From Ficedula albicollis (lineage: Eukaryota > Chordata > Aves > Passeriformes > Muscicapidae): DNA of 64,000 nt. The stretch lies in contig NC_021677.1 of NCBI RefSeq assembly GCF_000247815.1, positions 8,284,560 to 8,348,559 of the forward strand, given 5' to 3'. Of this stretch, positions 40,948 through 50,825 are shown piece by piece. A program made the translations under genes and the position numbers. Below the pieces are notes generated by a model. That model had not been told where the DNA came from. It saw only the letters and a program-made list of their open reading frames with translations, and searched no databases. The number at the start of each line of letters is the position of its first letter. The stretch's first letter is position 1.

Positions 40948-41085
40948 GAATCCTCAAATAATTTGGGTTGAAAGGGATCTTAAAGCCCCTCCAGTCCCAC
41001 CCCCTACCATGGGCAGGGACACCTTCCACTAGCCCAGGTTGATGCAAGCCCCATCCAACCTGGCCTTGAAATTCCCTGCACGACA
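40948..41085 (-). repeat. CR1 LINE fragment, antisense
   Basis: 'aatttgggttgaaagggatc' to 'ccatccaacctggccttga'. Confidence 0.85.
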
Positions 41086-41703
41086 CACTTCTTTTCCCTC
41101 TGTCCGTGGGGTCAGTGTGCCCGGGGTGCTGGGATGGAACAGCAGTGATTCAGTCTGTCATGTTCTGGGTGCTTTTGGAAGTCTGACTCCATGTGTGCTG
41201 CTGCACCACAAAGGGAGAACAGAGGATTCATGCTGGCTACATGGTTCAGTGATTTACATCTTCCCAGAAAACCCAATTTTTTTGTTCCTCTCCTCTTTTT
41301 AACTTCTCTGCCTTCCATGTCCAAATTCACAGGTGGTTGGGGGACAGCAGAAGAGCCACTGTACTTGTTCTCATCAGACCAAAAAAATGTGTTAAACCCA
41401 TTTTTTTTCACCCCCTCATGATTTTCAATCAGATCTCAGTACCATGGGGAAGGAAACAGTGACTTAACTCAAAGGAATGGTGTGGAAAATTATCAGAGCC
41501 TCAACTCCCATGCCCTGTGAGGATGAGATAATATGTGGTTTCTTACATGTGGTTCTTGCAGTTTCTGAGGGAGAAGCTGAGGACTCTACCAGACCAAAAT
41601 CTTTATTTGTTACTGTACATGGGACCCAGGAGAATCACATCAAATGGCACTTCATTAAAACAGAAATCACTCATCAATGTGAAAAACTACCAGCTGTTCT
41701 CAT

Positions 41704-41985
41704 GAAATCACAGAATTCCAGAGTGGTTTGGGCTGGAAGGGACCTTAAATATCATCCAGTTCCAACCTACTGCAATGGGTAGGGACACCTTCCACTATCA
41801 CAGTTTGCTCAAGCCTGGCTTAGGAAACCTCCAGGGATGGGGCAGCCACAGTTTCTTTAGGCAACCTGTGCCAGAGTCTCACCATCCTCCCAGGAATAAC
41901 TGATTCCCAATATCCCATCTAAACGCATGCCCTGTCTGTGTGAAGATTTTACCCTTTGCCCTGTTACTCCAGGCTCTTGGTCCCT
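41704..41985 (-). repeat. CR1 LINE fragment, antisense, just upstream of MRGPR-like gene A
   Basis: 'gtggtttgggctggaaggga' to 'ttactccaggctcttgg', with the middle CR1 blocks. Confidence 0.85.
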
Positions 41986-42125
41986 TCCAAACCATATTAT
42001 TTTGAGATTCCATGAAATCAAGTTCTAGCTACAAAGCCTTGGAACGAACCAAGGAACCCCTCTAGAAAAGTCACTGTGGAGTTACCACCTCTCCCCTCTC
42101 TGCTTCCAGGTCTGAATTGCCCATT

Positions 42126-43082
42126 ATGAGACCCTCAACCACACCAATCCTTCCTCCAACCACAGCCATCCAGGCTCCTGGGACCAACCAGAGCAGGGCT
42201 GTGGGGCTACCAGAGCCATCCTACACTGTCCTCAAGTTCATGGAGAGCTTCTGCCTGCTGAGTGCTGCCTGTGGGATGGTGGGGAATGGCCTGGTCCTGT
42301 GGTTCCTGGGCTTCCGCATCCGCAGGAACCACTTCACCGTCTACATACTGAACCTGGCAGCAGCCGACTTCGGGTACCTGCTGTGCATCGCCGTGGAGAC
42401 CGTGCAGTACCTGATGCAGTTCAACGTGGGGGTGCAGTTTGGGATATTCCTCTTCCTGGATCTCTTCATGTACGGCACGGGCCTGTACCTGCTGACGGCC
42501 ATCAGCATTGAGCGCTGCCTGTCCGTGCTGTCGCCCATCTGGTGCCGGACACACCGCCCAAAGCACCTGTCTGCCGTGGTGTCCGGCCTGCTCTGGGCCC
42601 TGTCCCTGCTCCTGAACGCTCTGGGATATGTTTTGTGCACTGTTCACCCCTCTCCCAGGGCCTGCCGACGCTTGCTCATCGCCATCGGAGCCTTGGATTT
42701 CCTCGTCTGCGCGCCCCTCATGCTGTTCTTCAGCCTCACCCTTTTCCTCCGGGTCAAGTGCAGCTCCCAGCCCTTCCAAACAGGCCGGCTCTTCATTGTC
42801 ATCATGCTCACCATCCTCCTCTTCCTCATTTTTGCCGTGCCCCTCAGTGTCCTTATCTTCCTGGATTTCTTGGGCCACAAGTTCCTGTATTCCCCGGAGA
42901 TTGGCTTTGTGCTGTCCTGCGTCAACAGCACCCTCAATCCCATCATTTACTTCCTGGTGGGAAGCTATAGGGATCGGAAATTCAGGCTCACCCTCAGGCT
43001 GGCATTCCAGAGGGCCTTCCAAGACTCAGCAGATGACAGAGATGAGCGGGAAACCCGGGACACGATAACCATGTCCTCCTGA
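42126..43082 (+). CDS. MRGPR/MAS1-like receptor A, 318 aa
   Basis: A seven-transmembrane class A receptor of the Mas-related family (peptide or small-ligand receptors of sensory neurons and immune cells in mammals). The first ATG is 42126; a frame start nine bases earlier is TTG and is not used. An acceptor-like 'tctgcttccag' lies 17 bases upstream, in line with the non-coding first exon usual in this family. It has an N-glycan site at Asn21 (NQS), TM1 GNGLVLWF, an HFTVYILNLA motif at TM2, YGTGLYLLTAISIERCLSVL with ERC in place of DRY, PIWCRTHRPKHLS in ICL2, and NSTLNPIIYFLVGS in TM7. The tail ends in TITMSS. TM3 is particularly close to MAS1. The ortholog could be MRGPRH or MAS1-like; this is not settled here. 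Confidence 0.92.
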   Translation: MRPSTTPILPPTTAIQAPGTNQSRAVGLPEPSYTVLKFMESFCLLSAACGMVGNGLVLWFLGFRIRRNHFTVYILNLAAADFGYLLCIAVETVQYLMQFNVGVQFGIFLFLDLFMYGTGLYLLTAISIERCLSVLSPIWCRTHRPKHLSAVVSGLLWALSLLLNALGYVLCTVHPSPRACRRLLIAIGALDFLVCAPLMLFFSLTLFLRVKCSSQPFQTGRLFIVIMLTILLFLIFAVPLSVLIFLDFLGHKFLYSPEIGFVLSCVNSTLNPIIYFLVGSYRDRKFRLTLRLAFQRAFQDSADDRDERETRDTITMSS

Positions 43083-43329
43083 AATCCTGTCTGGAATGTC
43101 TTGGCAGAACTGAAGAATACCAAGGTACTGGGGAAGGTTCATCTCACCTGACCCTCAGTACCTTCTTTGCAGATATTTTAGGTCATTATTTTACATCCCC
43201 ATCTGTGGCACATAAGCATCTGTATTTACCCGACCTGTATTTAGGACATGTTAAAAGTTCCTGTTTCTTTACAGTGACTTTTAAATATTATTAATTTTAT
43301 TGATGGAGGGCCTTGGGTGGCTGGTCAAT

Positions 43330-43556
43330 GCAGGATTGAAGAATACTCCTCTTTCCAGAGGTGATGGAATCTAAATGTAGCTGTGTGGACAGATGCCTAA
43401 GGATGGACATCAGCCCGTGTGCAATTCCAAACCCTGGATGCCTTTTAAAAGGTGCATCTGAATTTCAAGGTACCAAACTAAAGCCTGATTTTCAACGTGT
43501 GTCCAGATGGGAGATTTTGATGCCTCTCCTGGCTTGTGAAGCTGGAAAGGTTGAAA
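43330..43556 (+). repeat. Dispersed repeat, inverted partner of 22568-22784
   Basis: It aligns in reverse orientation with 22568-22784. Its position directly after MRGPR-like A suggests either a mobile family or a moved duplicate of its 3' flank. Confidence 0.75.
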
Positions 43557-44500
43557 TGTCTTGGTGTCTAAATTTCATCAAAGAAATCCTGCTCAGGATA
43601 AACCCTTGTCATTCATAAACTCATAAATTCTCAGTGTTGCTTTTCACTCAGATCTCTGAAAATGAGATTGGTACCAACAATCCTCCTGTTGGAAGCAGAC
43701 ATAAAATTCCTGGAAGGAGAATCTATCCCTCTTAATCTGTCCCTCTTAATTTAAAAATCCCAAGTCTCAGCACACACACAGCCTTTGTGGCTCATGGAGC
43801 CATTCTGGGCTTCCTAATGTGAGCATTTCAAGGACTGAAAAGATTCACATCCACCAAGACCATTTCATCTCTGAACCAGGGATGTTTCCACACCACAGAG
43901 CAGAAAAGGGCTCCAGCTCCTTCCAACTTGCTTAAAAAATGTATTCACTGAATTTCAACCTCCCTTGTCTTGTATTTCAAAGAAATACATGACTGGAGAT
44001 TATTACATTATATTATTATATTGTTGCATGTTATTTTAATTTCCTTCAGCCCTTGGCAGAGTCTCTGCATTTATCTATATCATGTACTGTGTTGTTATTT
44101 CTTCCTTTAAAAAGAGAGATCAGAATCCATGGCTATTTAATCTTCTTTACCGATATAAATGAATCAAAGGATTGTGGGAAAAATACAGGAAATAGAACAA
44201 GGTAAATAAATAGTATGATTTGGAACAAATTATTCTCTAAATCAAATCCTTTGAGGGGCAAAATGGGATTATTTGTGCTATCAGACTACTGAACATTTAT
44301 TCTTATAACCAAAATTGTTAGAAGAAGTCAATGTGGGTAATTTTCTTTGAAAAATCTCACTAATTTATGTTCAAAATGTTCTCTTTTTGAAATCTCACAT
44401 GATTTTATCATTAGGAAAACAAAACATTTTTGTATTGTTGGAAAGAAGAAGTGCCTTTTTTTTATTTTTTTCCCCCAAAGGGATAAAAATCATATTTAAA

Positions 44501-44521
44501 GTTGTTGTTGTTGTTGTTGTT
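44501..44521. repeat. (GTT)7 microsatellite
   Basis: Seven perfect GTT units. Confidence 0.9.
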
Positions 44522-44827
44522 ATCTGATTTATCAGTTGATAAAAACAAGCAGAATATAGCCTCAGATAAATAATTTTTTTATTTAAGGCAGAGGAAGAAC
44601 CTTCCAGTCAGTGTCTACTGAAAAAAGAGAGGAAAGGCAAGTTTATTTTGTAACAGCTAATTCCAGGTGCATTTTGGTAAAACACTGCTATGCTTAGGTA
44701 AATAGCATTTCCTCCAATGATTCCTGAGGGAGCAGGACCAGATCCTGTGTGACTGACCCAACTATTCATGGGGATTTAGAACACTAGGGATATCCTTTCT
44801 AATCTGTCCTGTCCAAACAAATCCTTT

Positions 44828-44995
44828 GTCATTCTCAATCTTTATTTTTCACTTTCTCCCTTACTTTCTTATTTTCTTTTATTATTTCTTTCTTTTTCTT
44901 TTTTCTCTCTCTCCCCCTTTCTCATTTTCTCCCTTTCTCTCTCTTTCTCTCTTTTTCTCTCTCTTGTTTTACCTCTCTCTTTTCCTCAGTAGTAA
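44828..44995. repeat. Pyrimidine-rich tract (CT/TTTC)n
   Basis: Nearly pure T and C for about 165 bases, with many ttctctc and tttctt units; a candidate triplex-forming tract. Confidence 0.85.
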
Positions 44996-45094
44996 TTTTC
45001 ATTCATTCTTACCCCCTAAAGTCCAAATATGACCATTACCAACCCAGCATCCGTTGCTCTGTCCATTTTTATAATCTTTGCTTCATCAGCACAG

Positions 45095-45100
45095 TTTATT
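45095..45100 (-). promoter_or_regulatory. Candidate poly(A) signal for MRGPR-like B
   Basis: AATAAA on the minus strand, 190 bases after the gene B stop codon. Confidence 0.5.
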
Positions 45101-45290
45101 TCCTATGGATGGGGCAATGAGGGACGTTCCATGGGGAATACAGCTGTGGAACTGAACGGAGCCAGGCAGCAGTGCTTGGAATGCCCTTTGTCTAATACAT
45201 TAACACAACTGAGCGCAGTGCCACGCGCTCCCATCCTTCTGGCTGTCTCTGAGGTGCCACATCTCCGGGTGCCACACATCCAGAAGTGCC

Positions 45291-46277
45291 TCACACAGCT
45301 GTTGCCTCCACCACAGTGTCCCCAGGGCCGTGGCTCCCCTCATCACTCTCAGCTTTCTCCTCAAACACCCTCCGCAGAGCCACTCTGACGGAGCGCTGGA
45401 AGCGGCGCCGCCGGCAGCTTCCCACCAACACGTAAATCACTGGGTTGAGGGTGCAGTCCAGCAATGTCAGCAGCAAGAAGGTGTTTTCTGGGAATAACTC
45501 AATGGAATCAGGAAGGTTGAGGAAAATATCCACACAGAAAGGGATGCTGAAGGTGAAGAAGAACAACACGACATTGAGCAGGATGGCCACAAAGAGCTTC
45601 CCTGGCTGCCACCTCTGGGAGCCACAGCGCAGCTTGAGGAACAGGAACATGTTGGAAACCAACATCACAAAGTACAAAATCAGGGAAATCACAAGGACTA
45701 CACCTGCAAGGACAATCTCAGAGTCTTCAGTAAAAGTGAGGTAGGGGTAGGAAACCAAAACCCCGGCGAGGGCCCAGAGGGCCCCGCTGACAATGCCCGA
45801 GAGGTGCCGGGGGCGGTGGCAGCGGTACCAGATGGGGCAGAGGACGGAGATGCAGCGCTCCACACTCAGGGCTGCCAGCAGCCCCAGGCTGCTCAAGTCA
45901 AACAGGTGGCACAGGAGTTCCACTGCAAACACAAAATACCTATAGTGATGGATTAAAGGAAACAAAGGTGTGCAAAATGCTGCTATGGTCAGAAAAGCCA
46001 AAATAAGCAGGAGAAACAGGAGGAGCAGGGAGAAGTCAGCAACAGCCAGATTTACAATGTAGACAGTGAAAGGGCTCTGCTTTGTGTGGAAGCACAGAAA
46101 CCACATGACCACCCCATTCCCTGCCAACCCACAGAGGGAAATCCCCAGGCACAGCCCTGCAAAGCCAATCAGGCTGTAGGGAATGCTCAGGCATTCAGAT
46201 GTGATGAATTCCTCCAGGTCCAGAGATGTAAAAACTGTATAATTTGTGGTGAAGTTTGTTGTGCTGTTCTCCTCCAT
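45291..46277 (-). CDS. MRGPR-like receptor B, 328 aa
   Basis: A Mas-related class A GPCR. The start is set at ATG 46275-46277 (MEENSTT), because the frame upstream contains a splice acceptor and the 5' UTR. It has three N-glycan sites at Asn4, Asn8 and Asn12. TM1 has the conserved AGNGVVMWF with Asn54. The TM2 start is FTVYIVNLAVADFS. The TM3 end is ALSVERCISVLCPIWYRC, with ERC for DRY. TM7 is CTLNPVIYVLVGS. The Arg-rich proximal tail (CRRRRFQRSVRVALRRVFEE) is typical for the family. Residues 1-173 differ from receptor C at only two positions and the last 50 at none, but residues 174-274 carry about 30 differences. Ligand unknown. Confidence 0.93.
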   Translation of the reverse strand: MEENSTTNFTTNYTVFTSLDLEEFITSECLSIPYSLIGFAGLCLGISLCGLAGNGVVMWFLCFHTKQSPFTVYIVNLAVADFSLLLLFLLLILAFLTIAAFCTPLFPLIHHYRYFVFAVELLCHLFDLSSLGLLAALSVERCISVLCPIWYRCHRPRHLSGIVSGALWALAGVLVSYPYLTFTEDSEIVLAGVVLVISLILYFVMLVSNMFLFLKLRCGSQRWQPGKLFVAILLNVVLFFFTFSIPFCVDIFLNLPDSIELFPENTFLLLTLLDCTLNPVIYVLVGSCRRRRFQRSVRVALRRVFEEKAESDEGSHGPGDTVVEATAV

Positions 46278-46327
46278 GGTGAATGATCCTGCTGCCAGCA
46301 GCTGCCTTCTCCCTTTCCTACCACCTC

Positions 46328-46518
46328 CTAGGGAGAGATGGGGAACCAGAGGGAAATAAGGGACATCAGCATTCCCGGCACTTCCCATCTGTCCACGCAG
46401 CCCCACGCCAGCCCCAGGAAGAACCCCCACCCCTGCAGTGCCCACGACAGCCTCCCATCCCTCCAGCCCTGACCCTGGACAGGAGGCATCTCCCACCAGT
46501 CCATCTCTGGACTCCTAC
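46328..46518 (-). other. Inferred 5' UTR intron of MRGPR-like B
   Basis: Donor gtaggagt (46511-46518) and acceptor 'atctctccctag' (46328 onward) on the minus strand, 50 bases before the ATG. The same intron is seen in receptor C. Inferred from splice consensus only. Confidence 0.6.
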
Positions 46519-46771
46519 CTCCACTCAGCGGGAGCAGTGCTGTCACAATAGCACCAGGAGAAAGGATTTGGAGATGGCTGCTGGAACCACTGGCTGTGCT
46601 TCAGCCTTGTCCTTCGTGTCTGAGTGCAGCCCTGGGCCCTGAGATCACATCCCATGGTCAGAGCCGCCTCTCATCATCTCCCCACATCAGTGACAGCTTC
46701 CCCTCACATGTCCCAGGGACAGAGATCTTGTCAGAAGGAGGTGGCCATGTCACCCCCTTCCTCTGCCACCC

Positions 46772-47813
46772 CCCAGTTCTTCATGAGGATCTGCTGATCT
46801 GTTATAATCCCATTAATTTGGGAATTCAGACTTTAGAATTTTAAACATCATTCACTGGATCTAAAACAACGAAAATGTGAGGACAGCACAGATAATACTA
46901 TGTCCCTTCAGGAGCTGGGAATCCTGAGTCAAAACCCTTCTCTGGTGAGGGCAGATCCTCTCCATGGATGGGGTACTCTTCTATGATGTCTTCAGCTATT
47001 ACAGGGTTTTCTGAACCTCTCAGTAATTCCAGACCTCATTAGATGCCAACAGAGCCCCTGAGCAGCAGCCATGGGGATGAGCACTGTCCTTGTGTCCACT
47101 TGCTGAGGGAAATCACCAGTGCCCAGACATGGGACAGCACAAGTGCTTTGCCCACAGCCTCTAATCCCATCGTGTCTAATCCAAATCATCAGCCTAATCA
47201 CCCTTGCTGGGCATGTGTGTCCTCAGAGATTAGCTTTGTGGGGTACATGGTGCTGCCAAAGAGCTCTTATCTCCAAATGATTCCTGCCACACAACCTCAG
47301 TCTTTTACAGTACAGGGACTGGCATTTTATTGCTTATTGTCTGAACCTTTTTCTTGTGTTTTCTCTCTCCTTTGGACTTGTATCCTGTGCTTGTCATCCC
47401 CAGGACTGATGGATATGTTAATGCACAAAGTCCATGTGCTCTCCAGGATGTTGTCCAGCCTGGAGCTTCAGGCTTTGGAGCTAGAGAAAGACTTGAAACA
47501 AGGAGAGAACTTAGGCTCAGCATCCGTCCATGAGAGGAAGATGGAAAAAGGTGCCTGTCCTGGAAGTTTCTCCCAGAAGGAAGTTGGAAGAAGCCCTTGA
47601 GATTGAGTTACATGTCACTAGAGGCACTGAGAAGCTTGTGCTGTTGCATGTCTGCACATCAGTGATTTCTCACTCCTGAAGGTCTCCGGCTCATTTCTCT
47701 CACCCCTCTGCCATCCTCCATCCCTGGGAATGATTTGTATCCCCTTGTGCAGGATGGACCATCTCGGACACAGTGAAAGCCAGAAGCCCCTTGCACGGTG
47801 AGATGACACTTGA
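46772..47813. other. Spacer of the MRGPR inverted repeat
   Basis: 1042 bp of unique DNA between the two arms. An ORF at 47043-47600 has no signature. The divergent receptor promoters must face each other across this spacer, so it may hold shared regulatory elements. Confidence 0.6.
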
Positions 47814-48066
47814 GGGTGGCAGAGGAAGGGGGTGACATGGCCACCTCCTTCTGACAAGATCTCTGTCCCTGGGACATGTGAGGGGAAGCTGTCACTGATG
47901 TGGGGAGATGATGAGAGGCGGCTCTGACCATGGGATGTGATCTCAGGGCCCAGGGCTGCACTCAGACACGAAGGACAAGGCTGAAGCACAGCCAGTGGTT
48001 CCAGCAGCCATCTCCAAATCCTTTCTCCTGGTGCTATTGTGACAGCACTGCTCCTGCTGAGTGGAG

Positions 48067-48257
48067 GTAGGAGTCCAGAGATGGACTGGTGGGAGATGCC
48101 TCCTGTCCAGGGTCAGGGCTGGAGGGATGGGAGGCTGTCGTGGGCACTGCAGGGGTGGGGGTTCTTCCTGGGGCTGGCGTGGGGCTGCGTGGACAGATGG
48201 GAAGTGCCGGGAATGCTGATGTCCCTTATTTCCCTCTGGTTCCCCATCTCTCCCTAG
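48067..48257 (+). other. Inferred 5' UTR intron of MRGPR-like C
   Basis: Donor gtggag|gtaggagt and acceptor 'atctctccctag|gaggt'. 191 bp, the same length as in receptor B. Confidence 0.6.
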
Positions 48258-48307
48258 GAGGTGGTAGGAAAGGGAGAAGGCAGCTGCTGGCAGCAGGATC
48301 ATTCACC

Positions 48308-49297
48308 ATGGAGGAGAACAGCACAACAAACTTCACCACAAATTATACAGTTTTTACATCTCTGGACCTGGAGGAATTCATCACATCTGAATGCCTGAGC
48401 ATTCCCTACAGCCTGATTGGCTTTGCAGGGCTGTGCCTGGGGATTTCCCTCTGTGGGCTGGCAGGGCATGGGGCGGTCATGTGGTTTCTGTGCTTCCACA
48501 CAAAGCAGAGCCCTTTCACTGTCTACATTGTAAATCTGGCTGTTGCTGACTTCTCCCTGCTCCTCCTGTTTCTCCTGCTTATTTTGGCTTTTCTGACCAT
48601 AGCAGCATTTTGCACACCTTTGTTTCCTTTAATCCATCACTATAGGTATTTTGTGTTTGCAGTGGAACTCCTGTGCCACCTGTTTGACTTGAGCAGCCTG
48701 GGGCTGCTGGCAGCCCTGAGTGTGGAGCGCTGCATCTCCGTCCTCTGCCCCATCTGGTACCGCTGCCACCGCCCCCGGCACCTCTCGGGCATTGTCAGCG
48801 GGGCCCTCTGGGCCCTCGCCGGGGTTTTTGTTTCTTCACTCTATGTCACCTACACCTATACTGAAGACTCTGAGATTGTCCTTGCAGGTGTAGCCATCAC
48901 CATCTGCGTGGTTTTTTCACTCATGATGTTGGTTTCCAACATGTTCCTGTTCCTCAAGCTGCGCTGTGGCTCCCGGAGGCGGCAGCCAGGGAAGCTCTTT
49001 GTGGCCATCCTGCTCAATGTCGTGTTGTTCTTCGCCTTAGGCATCCCTTTCTGTGTGGAGGTTTTCCTCAACCTCCCTGATTCTGGTGATTTATTCCCAG
49101 AAGAACCCTCTTTTTTTCTGGCATTGCTGAATTGCACCCTCAACCCAGTGATTTACGTGTTGGTGGGAAGCTGCCGGCGGCGCCGCTTCCAGCGCTCCGT
49201 CAGAGTGGCTCTGCGGAGGGTGTTTGAGGAGAAAGCTGAGAGTGATGAGGGGAGCCACGGCCCTGGGGACACTGTGGTGGAGGCAACAGCTGTGTGA
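48308..49297 (+). CDS. MRGPR-like receptor C, 329 aa, His at TM1 position 1.50
   Basis: The mirror-image paralogue of receptor B, starting at ATG 48308 (MEENSTT) with the same three N-glycan sites. It keeps SVERCISVLCPIWYRC and CTLNPVIYVLVGS. The nearly invariant TM1 Asn (1.50) is His54 here (codon cat, 48467-48469; AGHGAVMWF), while receptor B has Asn. The TM4/ECL2 junction is two residues longer (VSSLYVTYTYTEDSE) and TM6 is one shorter (FFALGIPF). TM5, ECL3 and TM7 start also differ in blocks from B. The reading frame is complete. His at 1.50 could reduce folding or coupling, so this may be a receptor in functional transition. Confidence 0.92.
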   Translation: MEENSTTNFTTNYTVFTSLDLEEFITSECLSIPYSLIGFAGLCLGISLCGLAGHGAVMWFLCFHTKQSPFTVYIVNLAVADFSLLLLFLLLILAFLTIAAFCTPLFPLIHHYRYFVFAVELLCHLFDLSSLGLLAALSVERCISVLCPIWYRCHRPRHLSGIVSGALWALAGVFVSSLYVTYTYTEDSEIVLAGVAITICVVFSLMMLVSNMFLFLKLRCGSRRRQPGKLFVAILLNVVLFFALGIPFCVEVFLNLPDSGDLFPEEPSFFLALLNCTLNPVIYVLVGSCRRRRFQRSVRVALRRVFEEKAESDEGSHGPGDTVVEATAV

Positions 49298-49541
49298 GGC
49301 ACTTCTGGATGTGTGGCACCCGGAGATGTGGCACCTCAGAGACAGCCAGAAGGATGGGAGCGCGTGGCACTGCGCTCAGTTGTGTTAATGTATTCCCCAT
49401 GGAATGACTCTCATTGCCTTGGCCCCGGGGAGTAAACTCTGATATAGTGATTTTTGTCATTTTTTTGCTACCTGTAAATCAGATTTGGATTTATTCCTGT
49501 TTTTCTTTTCAATGTGGTAACTCTGGCCGCTGATTTTGTTG

Positions 49542-49547
49542 AATAAA
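49542..49547 (+). promoter_or_regulatory. Candidate poly(A) signal AATAAA for MRGPR-like C
   Basis: Found 245 bases after the gene C stop, in 'ttttgttgaataaacaat'. The same context recurs at the very end of the window. Confidence 0.6.
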
Positions 49548-50389
49548 CAATATCTGGGCTTTGCTGCAGAGCTTGTCCCTGGAAAACATTGTCAAAAAAT
49601 GGCTCATTTCCTTAGTTTTTCCTATTCTAAAGCCTCTGGCTTATCTGTGAGGAGGACAGGTACCTGCCTCATACCAGAGCTCTTCCTAAATCTGGTGCCT
49701 ACATTGGCTGGAATGAGCCATCTGTTGGCAGTTTCAAGATCTCCTCATTCCTTCTGGGAAAAGCAGAGTGTCTCTGTGTCAGGTTCCTCTTAGCAACCTT
49801 AATCCAGAAATCATGTCTTTTAATGGGCTCAAATTGCCCCCTCTCATTCCACAGGTGGATTTTTAGGATCCTGCAAGACAAAACCTATGATTTCTGTTTA
49901 AATCTAATTTTCCCACTTGTATAACACAATTTCAGTAGTACTTCACCTTCACCAAGGAGTTTCTGAGAGGATTCATAGAATAATCAGGTCTGTGTGTGAG
50001 CTGCAGCACAGGCACACAGCAGAGGGATAATTTAGGATATCAGCAATGTCATTTCTTCTCAGGAGAGGTGAATCAATGCTGCCTCTTGGCTGCAACCCTT
50101 AGAAAGTTGCAGGTTTCATCTGAGTCATCTTCTACACTCCCCTGGCAGTCAGACAGCAGCCTACAGTGAATTGCAAGGAATTCCTGGAAAGTTGAGGTGA
50201 GATGTTTCCTACCCAGGCTGACATGCCTCAGGGATCTGGGATGCTCCTGCTGGAAACTGGCATGTGTGGGGGCCCTGGGACCAGAACTGTCAACTCTCTT
50301 CCCTGCTGACACCGTGTTTGTGTCCCCAGCTATGGAATCTCACATCCCCTCACCAGGCCAATCCTTTCAGCCGCAAACACTTCATGATT

Positions 50390-50572
50390 CATGAGCTAAA
50401 GGGGCTTCTGGAGAGTTGGAGAGAGACTTTGGACAAGGGCATGGAGAGACAGGACACGGGAGAATGACTTCCCACTGAGAGAGGGTGGGTTCAGATTAGA
50501 TATTGGGAAGAAATCTTTCCCTATGAAGGTGCTGAGGCTCTGGCACAGGTTGCCCAGAGGGATGGTGCTAGG
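50390..50572 (+). repeat. CR1 LINE 3' region
   Basis: 'ggagagagactttggacaag', 'cagattagatattgggaaga', 'ctggcacaggttgcccagag'. It lacks the terminal octamer part. Confidence 0.8.
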
Positions 50573-50825
50573 TAAAAACAACCACAAGTGCTTCCAAGTC
50601 TGAGGAGAATGAGGAGGAGGATGAGCTCTAATGAAGGGGTGGAAAGAGTATCACAGCCCCCAGAATGTGGTCTTTAGTATCTTTCTTTGCATCTTTAAGG
50701 GAATTGGCTGTACTTAATGTGGTCTCTGAGTGCTGATAACCTGGCTGAGAGCAGCTGATTGCTGTCCTTCTCTTGGGCTGTGTGAGCCTGCTGTAGAATT
50801 ACAATAATGGGAGTTCTTGGCTCAG

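Larger units (their letters stand above)
35298..42100. other. Gene-free stretch between OR and MRGPR groups, about 6.8 kb
   Basis: No coding gene recognised. It contains CR1 tails, two small tandem duplications (35771-35918 and 37738-37978) and a purine-rich tract at 36243-36312. The ORFs present show no family signature. Confidence 0.5.
43083..45094. other. Intergenic DNA, MRGPR-like A to B
   Basis: AT-rich. It contains the dispersed repeat at 43330-43556, a (GTT)n tract and a long pyrimidine tract. No gene recognised. Confidence 0.5.
45101..46771 (-). repeat. Left arm of inverted duplication carrying MRGPR-like B
   Basis: It is reverse-complementary to 47814-49420. Coding ends, the 5' UTR intron and 5' flank are nearly identical between arms; the TM4-TM7 coding part diverges in patches. 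A 57-bp segment at 45138-45194 is missing from the other arm. The inner boundary is at the gccaccc sequence, 46765-46771. Confidence 0.93.
47814..49420 (+). repeat. Right arm of inverted duplication carrying MRGPR-like C
   Basis: The mirror of 45101-46771. It lacks the 57-bp segment at the 3' flank; the junction at about 49391-49394 has the 4-base TATT that ends both sides of the missing segment in the other arm, so a microhomology deletion is likely. Confidence 0.93.
49421..50825. other. Intergenic DNA downstream of MRGPR-like C
   Basis: It contains the gene C poly(A) signal and one CR1 tail. No further gene recognised. Confidence 0.5.

Noticed and set aside
42117..42125. Start of MRGPR-like A nine bases earlier
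   Set aside because: The codon there is TTG; the first ATG is 42126.
42207..43022. 271-codon antisense ORF over MRGPR-like A
   Set aside because: An antisense shadow of the receptor; its Glu/Gln-rich composition is that of reversed receptor codons.
45291..46496. 401-residue form of MRGPR-like B (and the 402-residue mirror form of C from 48089)
   Set aside because: The extra N-terminal part reads through an apparent 5' UTR intron and exon. The family-typical start is MEENSTT.
47043..47600. 185-codon ORF in the inverted-repeat spacer
   Set aside because: No ATG-proximal signal, domain or repeat partner; the length is within chance for unique GC-moderate DNA.
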